DNA from: Nectonema munidae | Lineage: Eukaryota > Nematomorpha > Nectonematoida > Nectonematidae | Assembly: GCA_030549495.1 (NCBI GenBank) | Contig: JAUIRK010000942.1 | Location: forward strand, 62,001-126,000 | Direction of reading: 5' to 3' | DNA length: 64,000 nt | Part shown: positions 11,990 to 23,574 of the stretch, piece by piece | Layout of the letters: every line of letters starts with the position of its first letter | Numbering within the stretch: position 1 is the first letter of the stretch | The notes under the pieces: generated by a model | The model's database searches: none | Seen by the model: only the letters and a program-made list of their open reading frames with translations | What the model was told of the DNA's origin: nothing | Translations under genes and position numbers: made by a program

Positions 11990-12481
11990 AGTCCACCCCT
12001 TCCAATAATTTCAAGGATGTGCGCCCCTGAATCAATCACATTTTTCATATAAACATCTCAGGGTGTCTAGTAGACTCTTTTCCTTCAGACTACATTCACT
12101 CATATACAACTCTCCAACCTTAGTTATTTGTTTTCAGTTGTTTTCTCTATGAATCAAATATCCTTTCATCAATTCCTGTATTGTGCCTGATAGACTACTT
12201 CATTTTCAAATGAAAAGCCTATTCGCCCCCTTCCTCCCCAACAATTTTGGATTTTTTTAAAGTAGTGTATATGCGATATGCAAATTTAATTTAAATATTT
12301 TCGCTGGAACTATAGTATTTAAATTCACCAATTTTGTAAAAAAAAATAAAGTAGTCTTATAAATTTAGGTATGCGCTGAATACACTCTATTTTAAAGGAT
12401 TGCTCGAATATTTGGTCTTTTTGAAAATTGCAAAAAAAAATTCGCCCCCCTCTCCCAATAATTTTAAAGATGTGCGCCCCT
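11990..12481. mobile_element. Fragments of the 9095-type hAT MITE, inverted and nested
   Basis: Positions 12262-12481 are the reverse complement of about 9095-9345 (shared GATATGCAAATTTAATT, TTAAATTCACCAATTTTG, AGGATTGCTCGAATATTTGG, and the end GATGTGCGCCCCTG). Another end, GGATGTGCGCCCCTG, lies at 12018-12032. The two ends point the same way, so this is at least two truncated copies rather than one intact element. Confidence 0.75.
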
Positions 12482-13251
12482 GGATGTGGGTGATAACCAT
12501 CACCCCCTACCTCCTATCTGGCTACGCCCCTAGATGCAGCTAACAATTTTAGGAAAAGTCACAAAGTTTGAAAGCATATAATTCAGACAATTTTGTACAA
12601 TAAAAATTTTCGCCAAATCATTAATACCTATAGTTTAAAATTTTAATTATAAATCTGTATTTTAAAAGAGAAAAAAAATCATACCGTCTATTAAATTGTT
12701 ATTTTGAATCTTTATTAAAAATATTCTCCATCCATGTCAAATAACCCGATGTTGGCAGGATTATGTTCATTTAAGCCGATTTCGGGAGAGAACGTTTGGC
12801 CTGAAATAGGGTTGCACCCAGCCACGTAACCTGATATGGGGCACTTGGGGACAGGCCCCTACATTTAAGTTATGGGGCCCATCATAAAAAAAATTAAATT
12901 TACAAAATCGAATAAATTAATTTTTAGACAATATGCTTATACTAACAATATAAAGCAAATAAAATGAAAATACGGAAAAAGAATTATCATTGACGATTCC
13001 TATCAAATTGTTTAATTTTGTTAATACGAGTCTTTTACATGAAATGAGAAAACAAATTTATAATAAAAAATTAATCTTCGGTATGGGGAAAGAAGATAAG
13101 AAATATTAACCATGACAACATCAGAATAAAAAATAGAAAAAGATAAAACATACAAGAAAAAGTTTAGAAATATACAATGTCTAAACAACGTTCAAGTACA
13201 ACTATTAATTTAAAAAATGATAAAGTGTAAAATAGAATGAGCAGACTAGTT
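12482..13251. other. Gene-free stretch
   Basis: No supported gene. It starts with a fragment ending CTGGCTACGCCCC (12520-12532) that resembles the end of the MITE at 54749-54923. The remainder is AT-rich with no recognised feature. Confidence 0.4.
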
Positions 13252-13836
13252 CAGGGTGCCTGGTCAAAACGTCCAAAACCGAAACGTCCGAAAACCAAAA
13301 CGTCCGAAACCAAAACGTCCGAAACCAAAAGGTCCGAAAATTATATTAACAGTATCTCAAACCTAAAAAATTTTTTTTTTCGATAATCAAAATTGTTGAG
13401 GAAAAAACCCAAAAAATGAGCACAAAACTTTTTTTAAAAAAATTCTATTTGTAGTTTTTTAGCTTAAAAATTTACACATTTTAGATTTAAATAAAAAATG
13501 CACAATAATCAAGCGTGTCTTTTTACTTTAATAGATAAAAAATTCATTCCAATCTCTTAAAATCCATTCAAATCGTGTAGTTTTTCCTTTGATTTTTGAT
13601 ATCAAGTCTAATTTTCAGTCTTGCAAATTCGACTAATTAGTATAACCTTTTCAGAGACTTTTTTCCAAAATTGGGTTATATATTTTAAAATCATAATCTT
13701 CAGAAGTGTTTGATTTAATGAAATTTTTTTAGCCAAATTCATTATAATTCAAAAAAAATTGGGTTCGAATGTTTTGATTTTCGGACATTTTAGTTTCGCA
13801 CGTTTTGGATTTCGGACGTTTTGACTATGAACCCTG
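13252..13836. mobile_element. MITE with repeated AAAACGTCCGAAACC subterminal motif
   Basis: The ends CAGGGTGCCTGGTCAAAA and the reverse complement of the right end, CAGGGTTCATAGTCAAAA, form an imperfect inverted repeat. Just inside the left end, the motif AAAACGTCCGAAACC is repeated about five times; the right end carries three or four inverted variants (TTTCGGACGTTTTG). The interior is AT-rich without a gene. The CAGGGT termini suggest hAT, but the flanks do not show a matching 8-bp duplication. Confidence 0.75.
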
Positions 13837-14399
13837 CTTTAATAGCTGTTACAGAATGTGGAGTAGACAGGAGAGACTCGTAGTAAAATTTTACTAGGTA
13901 GTAACTTGCATCAAATATTCAGAATTTCAAAAGAAACTAAGCATTACTAACCAAAAATTAATAATTTATTGAAATAAAATTTTATGTTAAATCATTACTA
14001 ACCGGGTTGTGGTAAAATGAGTTGACAATAATAAAGTATTGCAACTTAATAAAAAAAGATATGAACATGAAACTTGATATGTATATAAATTTCGAGTTTC
14101 TTATTCAGAAAAATATCATCTTAATCTATAAGGTTATGTCAAAGACCTCATTCTGATGATAAGAATCAAATTTTTTTATAATTGTGAACCATTTTTGTTA
14201 CCTCGATAAGCATTGAAATGTCTATGCGAAAAAATAAAAGCACATTTTTAAAATAAAATTTGAATATATTTAAATTATTAAAAAATTATTTAAATTAACA
14301 AATTAAGAAAATGTTAGATATTACCACTGATTACCAATATTTTTTATAAATTTTAAGGCCTATAGGTAGGTAAGTAGATTTCAAAGCACTTTCTAGGTT

Positions 14400-16555
14400 G
14401 TGCTGATCACGTAAGCTTGAGAGTTGGTTAGGGGAGATAGAGATGTTGGTAGGGATAGGGATAAAAGGAGGCAGATTAGTTTATCTTAGGGTTTTCAACA
14501 GTGGTGAGAGTTGCTTCAATGGTGTCAATGAAGGTTGCTATCGATTTTAGTAATGTTGGGTGTAATAGAAGATCTGAGAGTGCTGTTAGTGATCTATTAA
14601 GCAAAGAAAGGCAGCGTCTGAGAAAATCTTGGCGATCATAAGAGAAGATGAGATGGTATGACATTTCTAACGCATCACATTCGAAACGACAGTATGGACT
14701 TTCCCTAACTTTAATTCGGAAGAGATATTTTTTGCATGGGCAGTGGCCTGATAGCCAAAGAAAAGTTGAATACGGCTGTGTACATTTTTGTTTTTGAAAG
14801 GTGCATGTATTGTGCTAATATCTGGTAAAGAGGAGATTAGTGCATTTTGAGATGAAGATTTGAACATCGCCATTCTTCTATAGAGGATATGCGTTAGAAA
14901 GTTTTTGATAAGGATATTAGGTGTAAATTTGAAGTTAAGTAGACAACGAGGGAGTTTTCTGGTATGTTTAGGTGAGCAGGTTACCAGCATAGATGTATGT
15001 GGAAATGTTTTGTAAGATTGATTAGGGAGGAGTTGAGTTGGAAGGAGGGAAAGAGGATGTTATGTGATAGAGAGAGATCGTGGATTATGTTTTGTGCATC
15101 GGTAAAAAAAATGGATGGTAGTAAAATAGAAGAAAAGGTAGTTAATGTTGTCGGTAATCGTATTGCAAGCGTGTAAAAGGCTGTCGATTTCGCATTTAGA
15201 GATTGAAAGTAGCGGATTTAATCGAGAGCAATGGGTGTGAAAGAGCCTAGGCGTAAGCAAACGAAGCACTGAGGGATTTCTTTGATGCGCCTGTGAAGAG
15301 CAGAGCGAAAGTATAAAATACATTGTTTTGCAAAAAAAAATTTTTTTTTCATATAGAGGTTTTTAATGGATTTTGTGCAAATGCGTCAGTTAAAAGAGAT
15401 GGATGTATAAAGTAATGAACTAGGTAGTTAGCAATATTTGGTGCGAATTTTGTTAATAGAGTATAGTAGAAAGAATAGGATGGAGTAGTGTTGTGCAGTG
15501 TGACCGGAAGAAAGGGGGAAGTAAGTTATTGTATTTCAAGATGAAGTGCTTAATAATAGTTTTTTGAATTGAAGTTCTAATGGCAGGTGTTTGTTAGAAT
15601 TTCTTGCAATTATGTTGAAGTAGTACGATATGCGTTGGTGATGTAAAATAGGCAGAGACGGTGTATTTTGTTAAGAAAGTGGATGGTTGTGGGGTGTTTT
15701 AAAGAGATGCCCCAGGATAGAATTCCGTATTGAATAACTAGGAGGATTAAGGTATTTAGTATATTTTGGACGTATGCCCCATTTATAAGAGATAGTGCTT
15801 TTAATTGAAAAAAGGGTGGCTGAGAGTTTTAAGCATATTCTTTTAAAATGAATTGAAAATTTTAAAATTGCTCTGAGGGTTAAGTCCTAGATATTTGATA
15901 CAAAATAATCACTTGTTTTAAATAATATCATATGTGTGTTGGCTTTCCTGTAACTTTAGTAGAAATGAAGAGGATTTGGTGAAGTTTTCTTTTTGAGATT
16001 TGCTTGTGAATGTGAAGTCATCTGAAAAACATTAAGAAAAATCTGTGAGGGTGTAAATGAGATTGAGAAGCAGGTTTATGAAAATAGCCAGAGGATATTG
16101 GAGAGACATTCTCTTTGGGGAGTCGAGAGGGTTAGCTTATGGATCCAAAAGGAAGCGCTATGTCGGAAAATGAGACAGAGGTTTGAAAAGTATGAGCTTA
16201 TAAATTTGATGATGTAAGTAGGAAATAATATGTAAATGAGGTTTGTGATGATGGTAGGATGCTAGGCTGAGTTAAAAGCATTGTCTATGTTTGTAGAAGA
16301 AGTGTTTTGAATAGAAAGTGAGGAGTTAAGGTAGGTAGTTAGTCGAGATAGTGGTGTTTCCGTATTTTTATTAGGAGGGTATGCAAATTGCGGGTGATGG
16401 ATGAGGTTACGGGATAGGATGTAATGGACTAGACGTTTGGGAATTATTTTTTCGAAGATTTCCCTAGGATGGGTAGCAATGTTATTGATCGTCAATTTTG
16501 AATGAAGCTTATATCCTGAGAGAATGAAAATTTCATTAAAAGCATGGGTCGGCAA
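14400..16555 (-). pseudogene. Degraded non-LTR retrotransposon (LINE), reverse transcriptase to 3' end
   Basis: On the - strand the 5' part (16555-16262) reads like the thumb-side start of a LINE reverse transcriptase, with IIPKRLVHYILSRNLIHHPQFAY and NIDNAFNSA, the latter corresponding to the D-x-x-x-A-F motif. Further on, 14990-14476 give fragments of the C-terminal region. The frame is broken many times and no FADD box is intact. A related RT fragment lies at 55343-56338. Confidence 0.6.
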
Positions 16556-16862
16556 AGTAGTCTATTCGACCCCGGGGGTCGATAATAGATCTTTAGGGGT
16601 CGATAAGATAGACAACTTACCAAATTGTGCTATGCTTTTTTTACTTTATAGTAGTATAAATAAATTTCCTTTTTGTTTTAAAACATAGCTTAGAACATTG
16701 TATAGTATAGAATATATGAAACATTTTTGATTTGTATTTTTTCTCTGAATTGTTGGAAACTTATTAATGTTTTTATGAAACATTTCTATGTGGGGTGGGG
16801 GTGGATGTGAAGACAAATGTTCTATGAAGATGTCGACGGGTAAAAAAGTTTGCTGATAACTG
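16544..16862. mobile_element. Probable hAT-type MITE
   Basis: The left end reads ATGGGTCGGCAAAGTAG followed by CGACCCCGGGGGTCGAT, and the right end in reverse complement reads CAGTTATCAGCAAACTT then CCCGTCGACATC. These resemble the CAG-NGG-GGCAAACT type ends of hAT elements. Similarity between the ends is only partial and no target duplication is clear. Confidence 0.4.
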
Positions 16863-17211
16863 ATTTAAAGAGTTAATACTCAAAGATATGTGACTTCATT
16901 AGTCACATATTAACTAAAATTTTGTGGACAGACAAACTTCTTTACTTTTCTTTTAATTCGAATAATAGTTGAATAGAATAAAAACTATAAAAGCAACTTT
17001 ATACTTTTATATTTTAAATCAGATATGTTTATTAAAAAATTATAATAATTTTACTGAAATTTCTAAATATTGTATATCATTAAATTTTCCAAATATTCTT
17101 TTTTTCGAGAATAAATTAATCTGAAAATTCCTTGATTTACTGTATTCGAAATTTCGATCCTTGTTTCGCATTTTCATGATTATACTCCGGGTTATAAATA
17201 AATTGTATATT

Positions 17212-17596
17212 TCACTAACTAGGTGCCGGTTTTTTACCCTGGTTTTCTTCCTCTGAAGAATTCAAAGGTTTTTACGGTTAGGTAGTGCTCTAGCGACGCG
17301 ATTCTACGTGGTTAGTAATCAAGCTATCACTAGACAATAAGTTTGTTTCCCAAATTGGGAGCGTTCGCGTTAGGATTGTATCGTTCTCTCAGTTGTATTT
17401 ATATATTGTCACATAAATTCTTGTAAAATACTATATATAATAGAGCTATTCTTTTGTAACAAGGGCCGATTGGTGTTTAGTGGGATGGAAAGTCCAGTTA
17501 GACTTGGACTCAGCATTCCGGGCGGGCCACGATATCCGAAAGGATGGGTGCGAACGTCACAAAACAACTTAATTAATTAATTAATTAATTAACTAA
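17212..17596 (+). repeat. Possible LINE 3' end with (TTAA)n tail
   Basis: A relatively GC-rich block ending GGGTGCGAACGTCAC is followed directly by a (TTAA) microsatellite at about 17569-17596. A structured 3' end plus a short simple-repeat tail is typical of non-LTR retrotransposon 3' UTRs or SINEs. No coding remains are seen, so the family is not assigned. Confidence 0.4.
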
Positions 17597-18253
17597 CTAA
17601 AAAAATGACGAATTATCTCAGTTGAAAATATTGCGATAAATCCATTCAATTATTAAAAACAATAAACGAAATAACACACCATCAGAATTAAAATTTCACT
17701 TAAAAAATTTTCTTATTTTATTTTTTTTTGCATTCATAGAGTTTGAATCGATTAAATTTACAAATGATAGTCAGGAAGTAAATTTTTTTAATAAAATTGA
17801 TCTAGATTCTACAAAAAAGTTAAAAACCACAAAATTCAAGAGCAAAAATTTATTTTAAGGAGGAAATATAAAAGAAGAATTGAAGAAAACTAAAAGATAT
17901 TTCAAAAAGTCAAAAAAAAATTTTTTTCAACTAAACGCGGTGCCCTTGTAAAGCACGAAGCCTGCAGCAGCTGCTACATCTGCTACTATGTTAATCCGAC
18001 ACTGGGTGTTACTATTTTTTGTGTAAAATATGAGAGATTAATCACTTAGCCTTTAATTTTTTTATGACACAATAAAATTTTTATCACAAAAAAGGGAAAT
18101 TTATAAAATTAAATGTATTATTCTGCATTAGTTATTTCCTTCTCTTTTTGGACTTCTTATTGTTTTATATTTAGAGAGAAATAATTGTATTAAAATTTTC
18201 AAATTCAATCTTTAATTCAAACAGTTTAAGCATGTTTAGAATTTATAACTATA

Positions 18254-18426
18254 GGGGTAGTTCACAATTGACGTCAACTAAAACTGGGGGGGGGGGGGGG
18301 GTATTCAAAGTTGACATAAGTCGATTTTGTTAAGTGATGATATATCTAAAATTTGACATGAGGGGGGGGGGGGGGGGGGGTTGAAATTTTTCAAAAAAAA
18401 GGTTGACGTCAATTGTGAACGACCCC
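18254..18426. mobile_element. Small MITE with CRE-like palindromes in its terminal repeats
   Basis: The left end reads GGGGTAGTTCACAATTGACG and the right end in reverse complement GGGGTCGTTCACAATTGACG; the match goes on through TCAAC, giving a ~26-bp inverted repeat with one mismatch. Each end contains the 8-bp palindrome TGACGTCA. The interior has two G-runs of about 17-18 bases. A diverged copy lies at 36127-36232. Confidence 0.85.
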
Positions 18427-19194
18427 AATTACTATTAATACGTTTCTCTTCTGATAAGATTTTTACTTAAAAGACCCCATTTAATTACAAATCCTGTTCT
18501 GCGTTAATGAAAACAATTCACAAAAATCCTTAATATCATTATTTCAGTTAAAAATTACAGCTAACTGATCTACATTCATGAAACTGGTATGAATTTCCAT
18601 TAGTGACGGTTTTCCTGTAATATATTTTCCGATCTTGAACAAGAAAAAAACTTCTTGAATAATAAAATTATGAGACTGTTACAGTGATAGATTAAAAACA
18701 AATAAGCGTCAGTATGGCATTAATTTCGGTAAAAATATTTCAAAGTAGAAAAAAGTTTAATTCAAAAACTTCGAAGTGATTTATTGATACAGAGTAATAA
18801 TCATTACAATTCTTTCAAATTCTGGCCTACAAGATAACCATTGTGTCATGTCTAAAAATAGTTATAAAATTATAACATTTGCATTAAAAAGATTTTCATT
18901 TCTGCATCATTTAGCAATCGATATCGGTATAAGCTCCTTCACCATGTCAAGGCGATGCAGTTTGAAGGAGATAAGACATGCAAAGAAATTTTTATAAAAG
19001 AGTATATAATTTTTAAAGAAATTCTTTAAAAAATTATAGAAATAGGTTAAATTAAAAAAGTTGGTCCAATTTATTTTATCATTTTTCACATATTTTTAAA
19101 AATCTAAATTTGGAGAAAAAAATGATGCAAATAGCGAATACACAGGAAATTTTTTTCAGAATAATAATAATTCATTTGAATTTCAAGAAATAAA
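18427..19194. other. Gene-free AT-rich stretch
   Basis: No gene or transposon structure was recognised. Open frames here are short and rich in Phe, Lys and Asn, as expected from AT-rich sequence. Confidence 0.5.
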
Positions 19195-19196
19195 TA

Positions 19197-19893
19197 CAGT
19201 AAAACCTCTAATAATGAACACCTCTGAACAATGAACATTTTCGAGAATGATTAATGTTTTTCCATCAATTTCATATAGTTAAGCTCTTAACGAACACCTC
19301 TCTACTATGAACAGTGAACGCTCCCGGAATGCAAACATTAGAAAAACCCTCTATTTAATGAGCAAATATTGACTTTATGATGAATAGATAAATGTTTAAA
19401 TACGTCAAATAAAGCTTACATTCATTGACATCTTATAATTGATTTGAAAATATACAATTTATCAAAGGCTCCTGCTTATTTTTATTTCATCTATTATTGA
19501 CTTTGTTTGAGATTTGCTTTTTAGATTTTTAAATATTTTAAAACTTTTTATCCAATTGTAAATTTTGTTATATTTAATTAACTTGTTTGAAAAAAATCAA
19601 TGATGCTTTTATTTTTTAGTTTTAATGTCTTCTAAACGCGTTAACCTAAATTTAAAATACAAATTGAAAATTTTGCAAAGTTCTCACAATCAAAGTCAAA
19701 GAGCTTTAGCAAAAGAGTTTAATATTTCAGTGGGAGCTGTAAATTAAAAAGAAAAAACGAACTCATTGAAAAAGGAAAAAATAATTTTAATTCTAAAAGC
19801 AAGCGATTTAAAAAATCAAAAAATGAAGAAATTAATGACAACACTTGGCGGTGGTTTATTTCGGCTAGAGTTGAAAATGTTCTAATAACTGGA
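19197..19893 (+). pseudogene. Truncated pogo/Tigger-like transposon with CENP-B-type HTH
   Basis: The left terminus CAGTAAAACCTCTAATAATG directly follows a TA dinucleotide, as in pogo-type elements. From 19627 the + strand reads MSSKRVNLNLKYKLKILQSS and then SQRALAKEFNISVGAVN, a CENP-B N-terminal helix-turn-helix, interrupted by a stop at 19744. The frame then gives TWRWFISARVENVLITG, the second DNA-binding part. The DDE catalytic domain is absent: sequence changes at about 19893 to a piggyBac pseudogene on the other strand. Confidence 0.75.
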
Positions 19894-21474
19894 CTTCTGC
19901 TTCAAACCAAACCATCTCAATTCTTTGAGATGTTGTGGTCTTAATATGAGGGGCATAAATCTCCTATTTGCTCTTACTGTACCTAGGACAGTGTAGTCCT
20001 GACTTGTTCCCCATACACATGAATTATGTGATGTAAAGAATCGGTCAATTACAATTCCACAGCCTTTAGGAATATTAGCATCACTGACTAGGCGCTTTAC
20101 TATATTTTCGCCGCTAAAATACGCTCTATTTTCCAAACCTGAAACATATAATTCTGGTTTAAGTATATAGAAACTTCTAGCGTCATTGCAATGATATACT
20201 TTCATACCATACCTACCGGGCTTAGAAGGATCATATATTTTTACTGGGGAGGCTCCTCTGAATTTTACCAACTGCTCATCTACAGTTACATAGTTTGTTG
20301 GTGTAAAATATAAAGAAAATATATTATAAAAATGATTGTGAACATATCTAATAGGAGAAATTTTATCTTCGCTATTTCTTTCACTTCTAACATCTAATCG
20401 AATAAATGTGTGAATGAGATAAAACATATCTCTGGAAATCATGAAAGGTTCTCCGTGGTCTTCAGAAAACAAATAACTGAGCTGGATAGATTGACTTCTT
20501 GATTGCCCGATATAAAGTATGCAGCTGAAGTAGGCCAAAATATCATGAATTTGAAATTTCTGATAGGATTGGAAAGGACTCTGATATTTAGGATTACTAC
20601 TTCTAAAAGTTTTTTATAATACTTATATCTATTCTAATGAAACAAAAATACCAGGGCTTCGAAGCGGGAGCCAGATTAGAAGTCCAGAGCAGCTAAAGCC
20701 GAAATGTTTTTTTACTAGAAGTCAGAATTATAAACAAAATAGTGCGACTAAATGTCTAGCTTCAAGTAAGTCTCAAATACCTTTTTAGCTTTTATAAATA
20801 TACAGTTCGTTATAAGATTTTATTTGTCAATAAAAATTCATAAAAAACAATAAAATAAAAACCTTATGAAAAAAACTAAAAACTATGATAAAATAGATAA
20901 AAAATCATATAAGTATATATAAAGTTTAACATTTATATAGATAAAAAAATACTAAAATTTTAATTAATTCAAAAATCCATAAATGAAGAAAAAATGCTAA
21001 AAACAGTATTTAACTTGTTTAGCAAAAATGAGGGATATCGGAGCTGGGGTCAAAAAATACGTTTTTCAGAAATTGAAGCAGAAAATTATAAGGCGGCCCG
21101 AAGCCCTGGGAAGTACCAGAGATAGTATCGCTAAAATATCAAACTTACGGAAAGTTTTCATCCATTCGCAACTTTGTGCATTTGTAAATATAGTGAATAA
21201 GACTTTGAGTCATAAAAAGCTGAAAAATTGAAAGAGAATCATCTAAAACTTCAGCGCTGTTTTTCGGATCAGGAGGAACAGACTGAATAATTCTTATATT
21301 TCTGGACAGTGTTCTTCCAAAAGAAGCTTGAGTTGACTCCCATGAATACACAGTTTCATCAGGAGCAGTCAAAGAATTATAATTTTCATACGAAATCGAA
21401 GATTCTGAAGAACTTCCAGTTATGGATTCAGAAGAAAAAGAAAAACGATCTTCTAAGTCTGAAGGTTCACTCAT
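19882..21474 (-). pseudogene. piggyBac-family transposase, broken
   Basis: piggyBac transposases cut and paste at TTAA sites. The N-terminal acidic region (21474-21145) and the catalytic core (20538-19882) are both on the - strand but separated by about 600 bases with no clean frame. The core includes YVTVDEQLVKFRG (first catalytic Asp), YDPSKPGRYGMKVY, and GIVIDRFFTSHNSC (second Asp), followed by TVLGTVRANRR. The C-terminal third and the Cys-rich tail are missing, so it is a dead copy. Confidence 0.85.
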
Positions 21475-22289
21475 TATTAGAAATATGGGAAGAAAAACTC
21501 AAGAAATCCAATAAAATAAAAAAGAATGGAAACACTTGTGATATTACGAAGAATTTTTATACAAATGCCAACAGCTGTAAACGTGCAATAAAAGTACTGA
21601 TGCTTATGTGGTAAATCGATTTACGTCTCTACGGTTCAATGTAAATAAGGCCTATATAAAATAGATCACACGTGTGATAAATTATATATCACCAAATATC
21701 ACATTCGTAATAGTGGATGCATGTTTGAGATTGAGTGAGATAACACTCTTCAATACTTCTTTTTCATATCATATCTCCTCTATAAGAAAATTATCGTGCA
21801 ACTATAATATTAGCAAATCATGGTCGAATGATTTCATCAACATCATTCTAAACAAGCTATAAGAAGCAATAAATGTTTATAATAACGAGATATTTCTCTT
21901 GTATACGTTTATTTGATAATAATAATAATAGTGGAGTTTTTTTCCATTGCTCCGTAGTTCGAGGGGTATACAATAAAAAGAAAGTTAATAGGTCTAAAAG
22001 CTATTAAGAAGATCCGTAAATATGAAGAAGAGCTGCTAAAGTGAAGTAGAGCACAAATGTTATGGAAAATGATGAAGATTATGATGTTTTAAATGATGAG
22101 AGCGCTAGTGTGAATCTTGAAACTGTTTCTTTTGGAAAGAGCAACTTAAACTGCTCGTGAACGATTATAAAGCTGATGATATGAGACCGGCCTTTTTTTT
22201 AACCCTATTAGTGCCCCCCCCCTTCACTAAAAAATTAATTGTTGAAAATTGGCTGAATCATATCCCTTCAAATTTTGTGACTTTTCCTA
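21475..22289. other. Stretch without a supported gene
   Basis: A Lys/Glu-rich fragment is readable on the + strand near 21975-22180 but has stops and no family match I can name. A short C-run sits at 22215-22222. Confidence 0.4.
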
Positions 22290-23290
22290 AAATCGCTAGC
22301 TGCATCTTTTGAAACCATTTTCATAATAGTTGAATGAAGCTTTCATGTCCAAAACTGTCAATCAAAATCAAAAATTAAAATTTTTCAGCAAAATTTCGAC
22401 ATTATCTGTACTCAACCTTATAACTTAGGATCTATATTATATAATACCCTGAAAATTTATAATTATATACAGTTTGGAACGCATAACACTTTATATATTT
22501 AATTTTTTAAATAATCATGGCTACTTTTTAGAAAATGTCAATCAAAATTTTGATTGATCAAAAATGTATCTAATAAAATATACCTTCAAATTTTACATAA
22601 AATATATGTTTTTATACTAAATCGGTCATGCTGTTTTTATTTCTGGACTCATTTTTTACATTTAGGATTTGAAAATACCTATAAGTGTTAATCAAATTTG
22701 CTGTTTACTTCTGAAAATTGTCTCCAAAAACATTCCTACACATTTTACATAAAATATATGTTTTATACCAAATCGATCAGGTTGTTTTCATTTCTGGACT
22801 CATTTTTTACATTTAGGATTTTAAAATACCTATAAGTGTTAATCAAATTTGCGGTTTACTTCAGAAAATTGTCTCCAAAAACATTCCTTCACAAAATATA
22901 TGTGTTATACTAAATCGGCCATGCTGGTTTCATTTCAGGGCTCATTTTTTACGTTTAGGATCTGAAAATAGCTATAAGTAGTAATCAAATTTGCGGTTTA
23001 CTTCTAAAAATTATCTCCAAAAACATTCATTCAAATTTTACAATGAAATATATCTATTATACTAAATCGGCCATGCTGGTTTCATTTCTGGACTCATTTT
23101 TTACGTTTAGGATGTGAAAATAGCTATAAGTGTTAATTAAATTTGCAGTTTACTTCTAAAAATTGTCTCCAAATACATTAATTCAAATTTTACAATGAAA
23201 TATATGTTTTTATACCAAATCAACAATGCTGTTTTCATTTCTGAACTTATTTTTCACATTTAGAGATTTTAAAATCACCATGTAACACAC
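22290..23290 (+). repeat. ~152-bp satellite, block 1
   Basis: About six units can be aligned by the recurring landmarks ATATATGTTTTTATACCAAA, ATGCTGGTTTCATTTCTGG, CTATAAGTGTTAATCAAATT and TTGTCTCCAAAAACATTC. The landmark ATATATG at 22602 recurs at 22754, a spacing of 152 bases. Units differ by roughly 10-20 percent. The same satellite recurs at 25735-26680 in the same orientation and at 53190-53700 inverted. Confidence 0.9.
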
Positions 23291-23574
23291 TTTTTGTTCC
23301 CAGCTTCTAAGTGTGATTTCCTGGTTTCTATTGTTTGACTGGTAAAAAAGATCGCTACTATTTTGTTAGATATTTGGGTTTGCGATCAGGACAATGAAAA
23401 ACGTTAATTTTATCATAGGTATATTTTGAATAATCTATAGGTACAAGATATAAATTTTTTTTAATCATAATACAATAAAAATTATGAAATTAAAATAAAT
23501 ATATTTATAATAGATAAATGCATAATAAACTTATTTATAAATTTAAGTTTTCAAACAATTTATTAAATCTTAAA

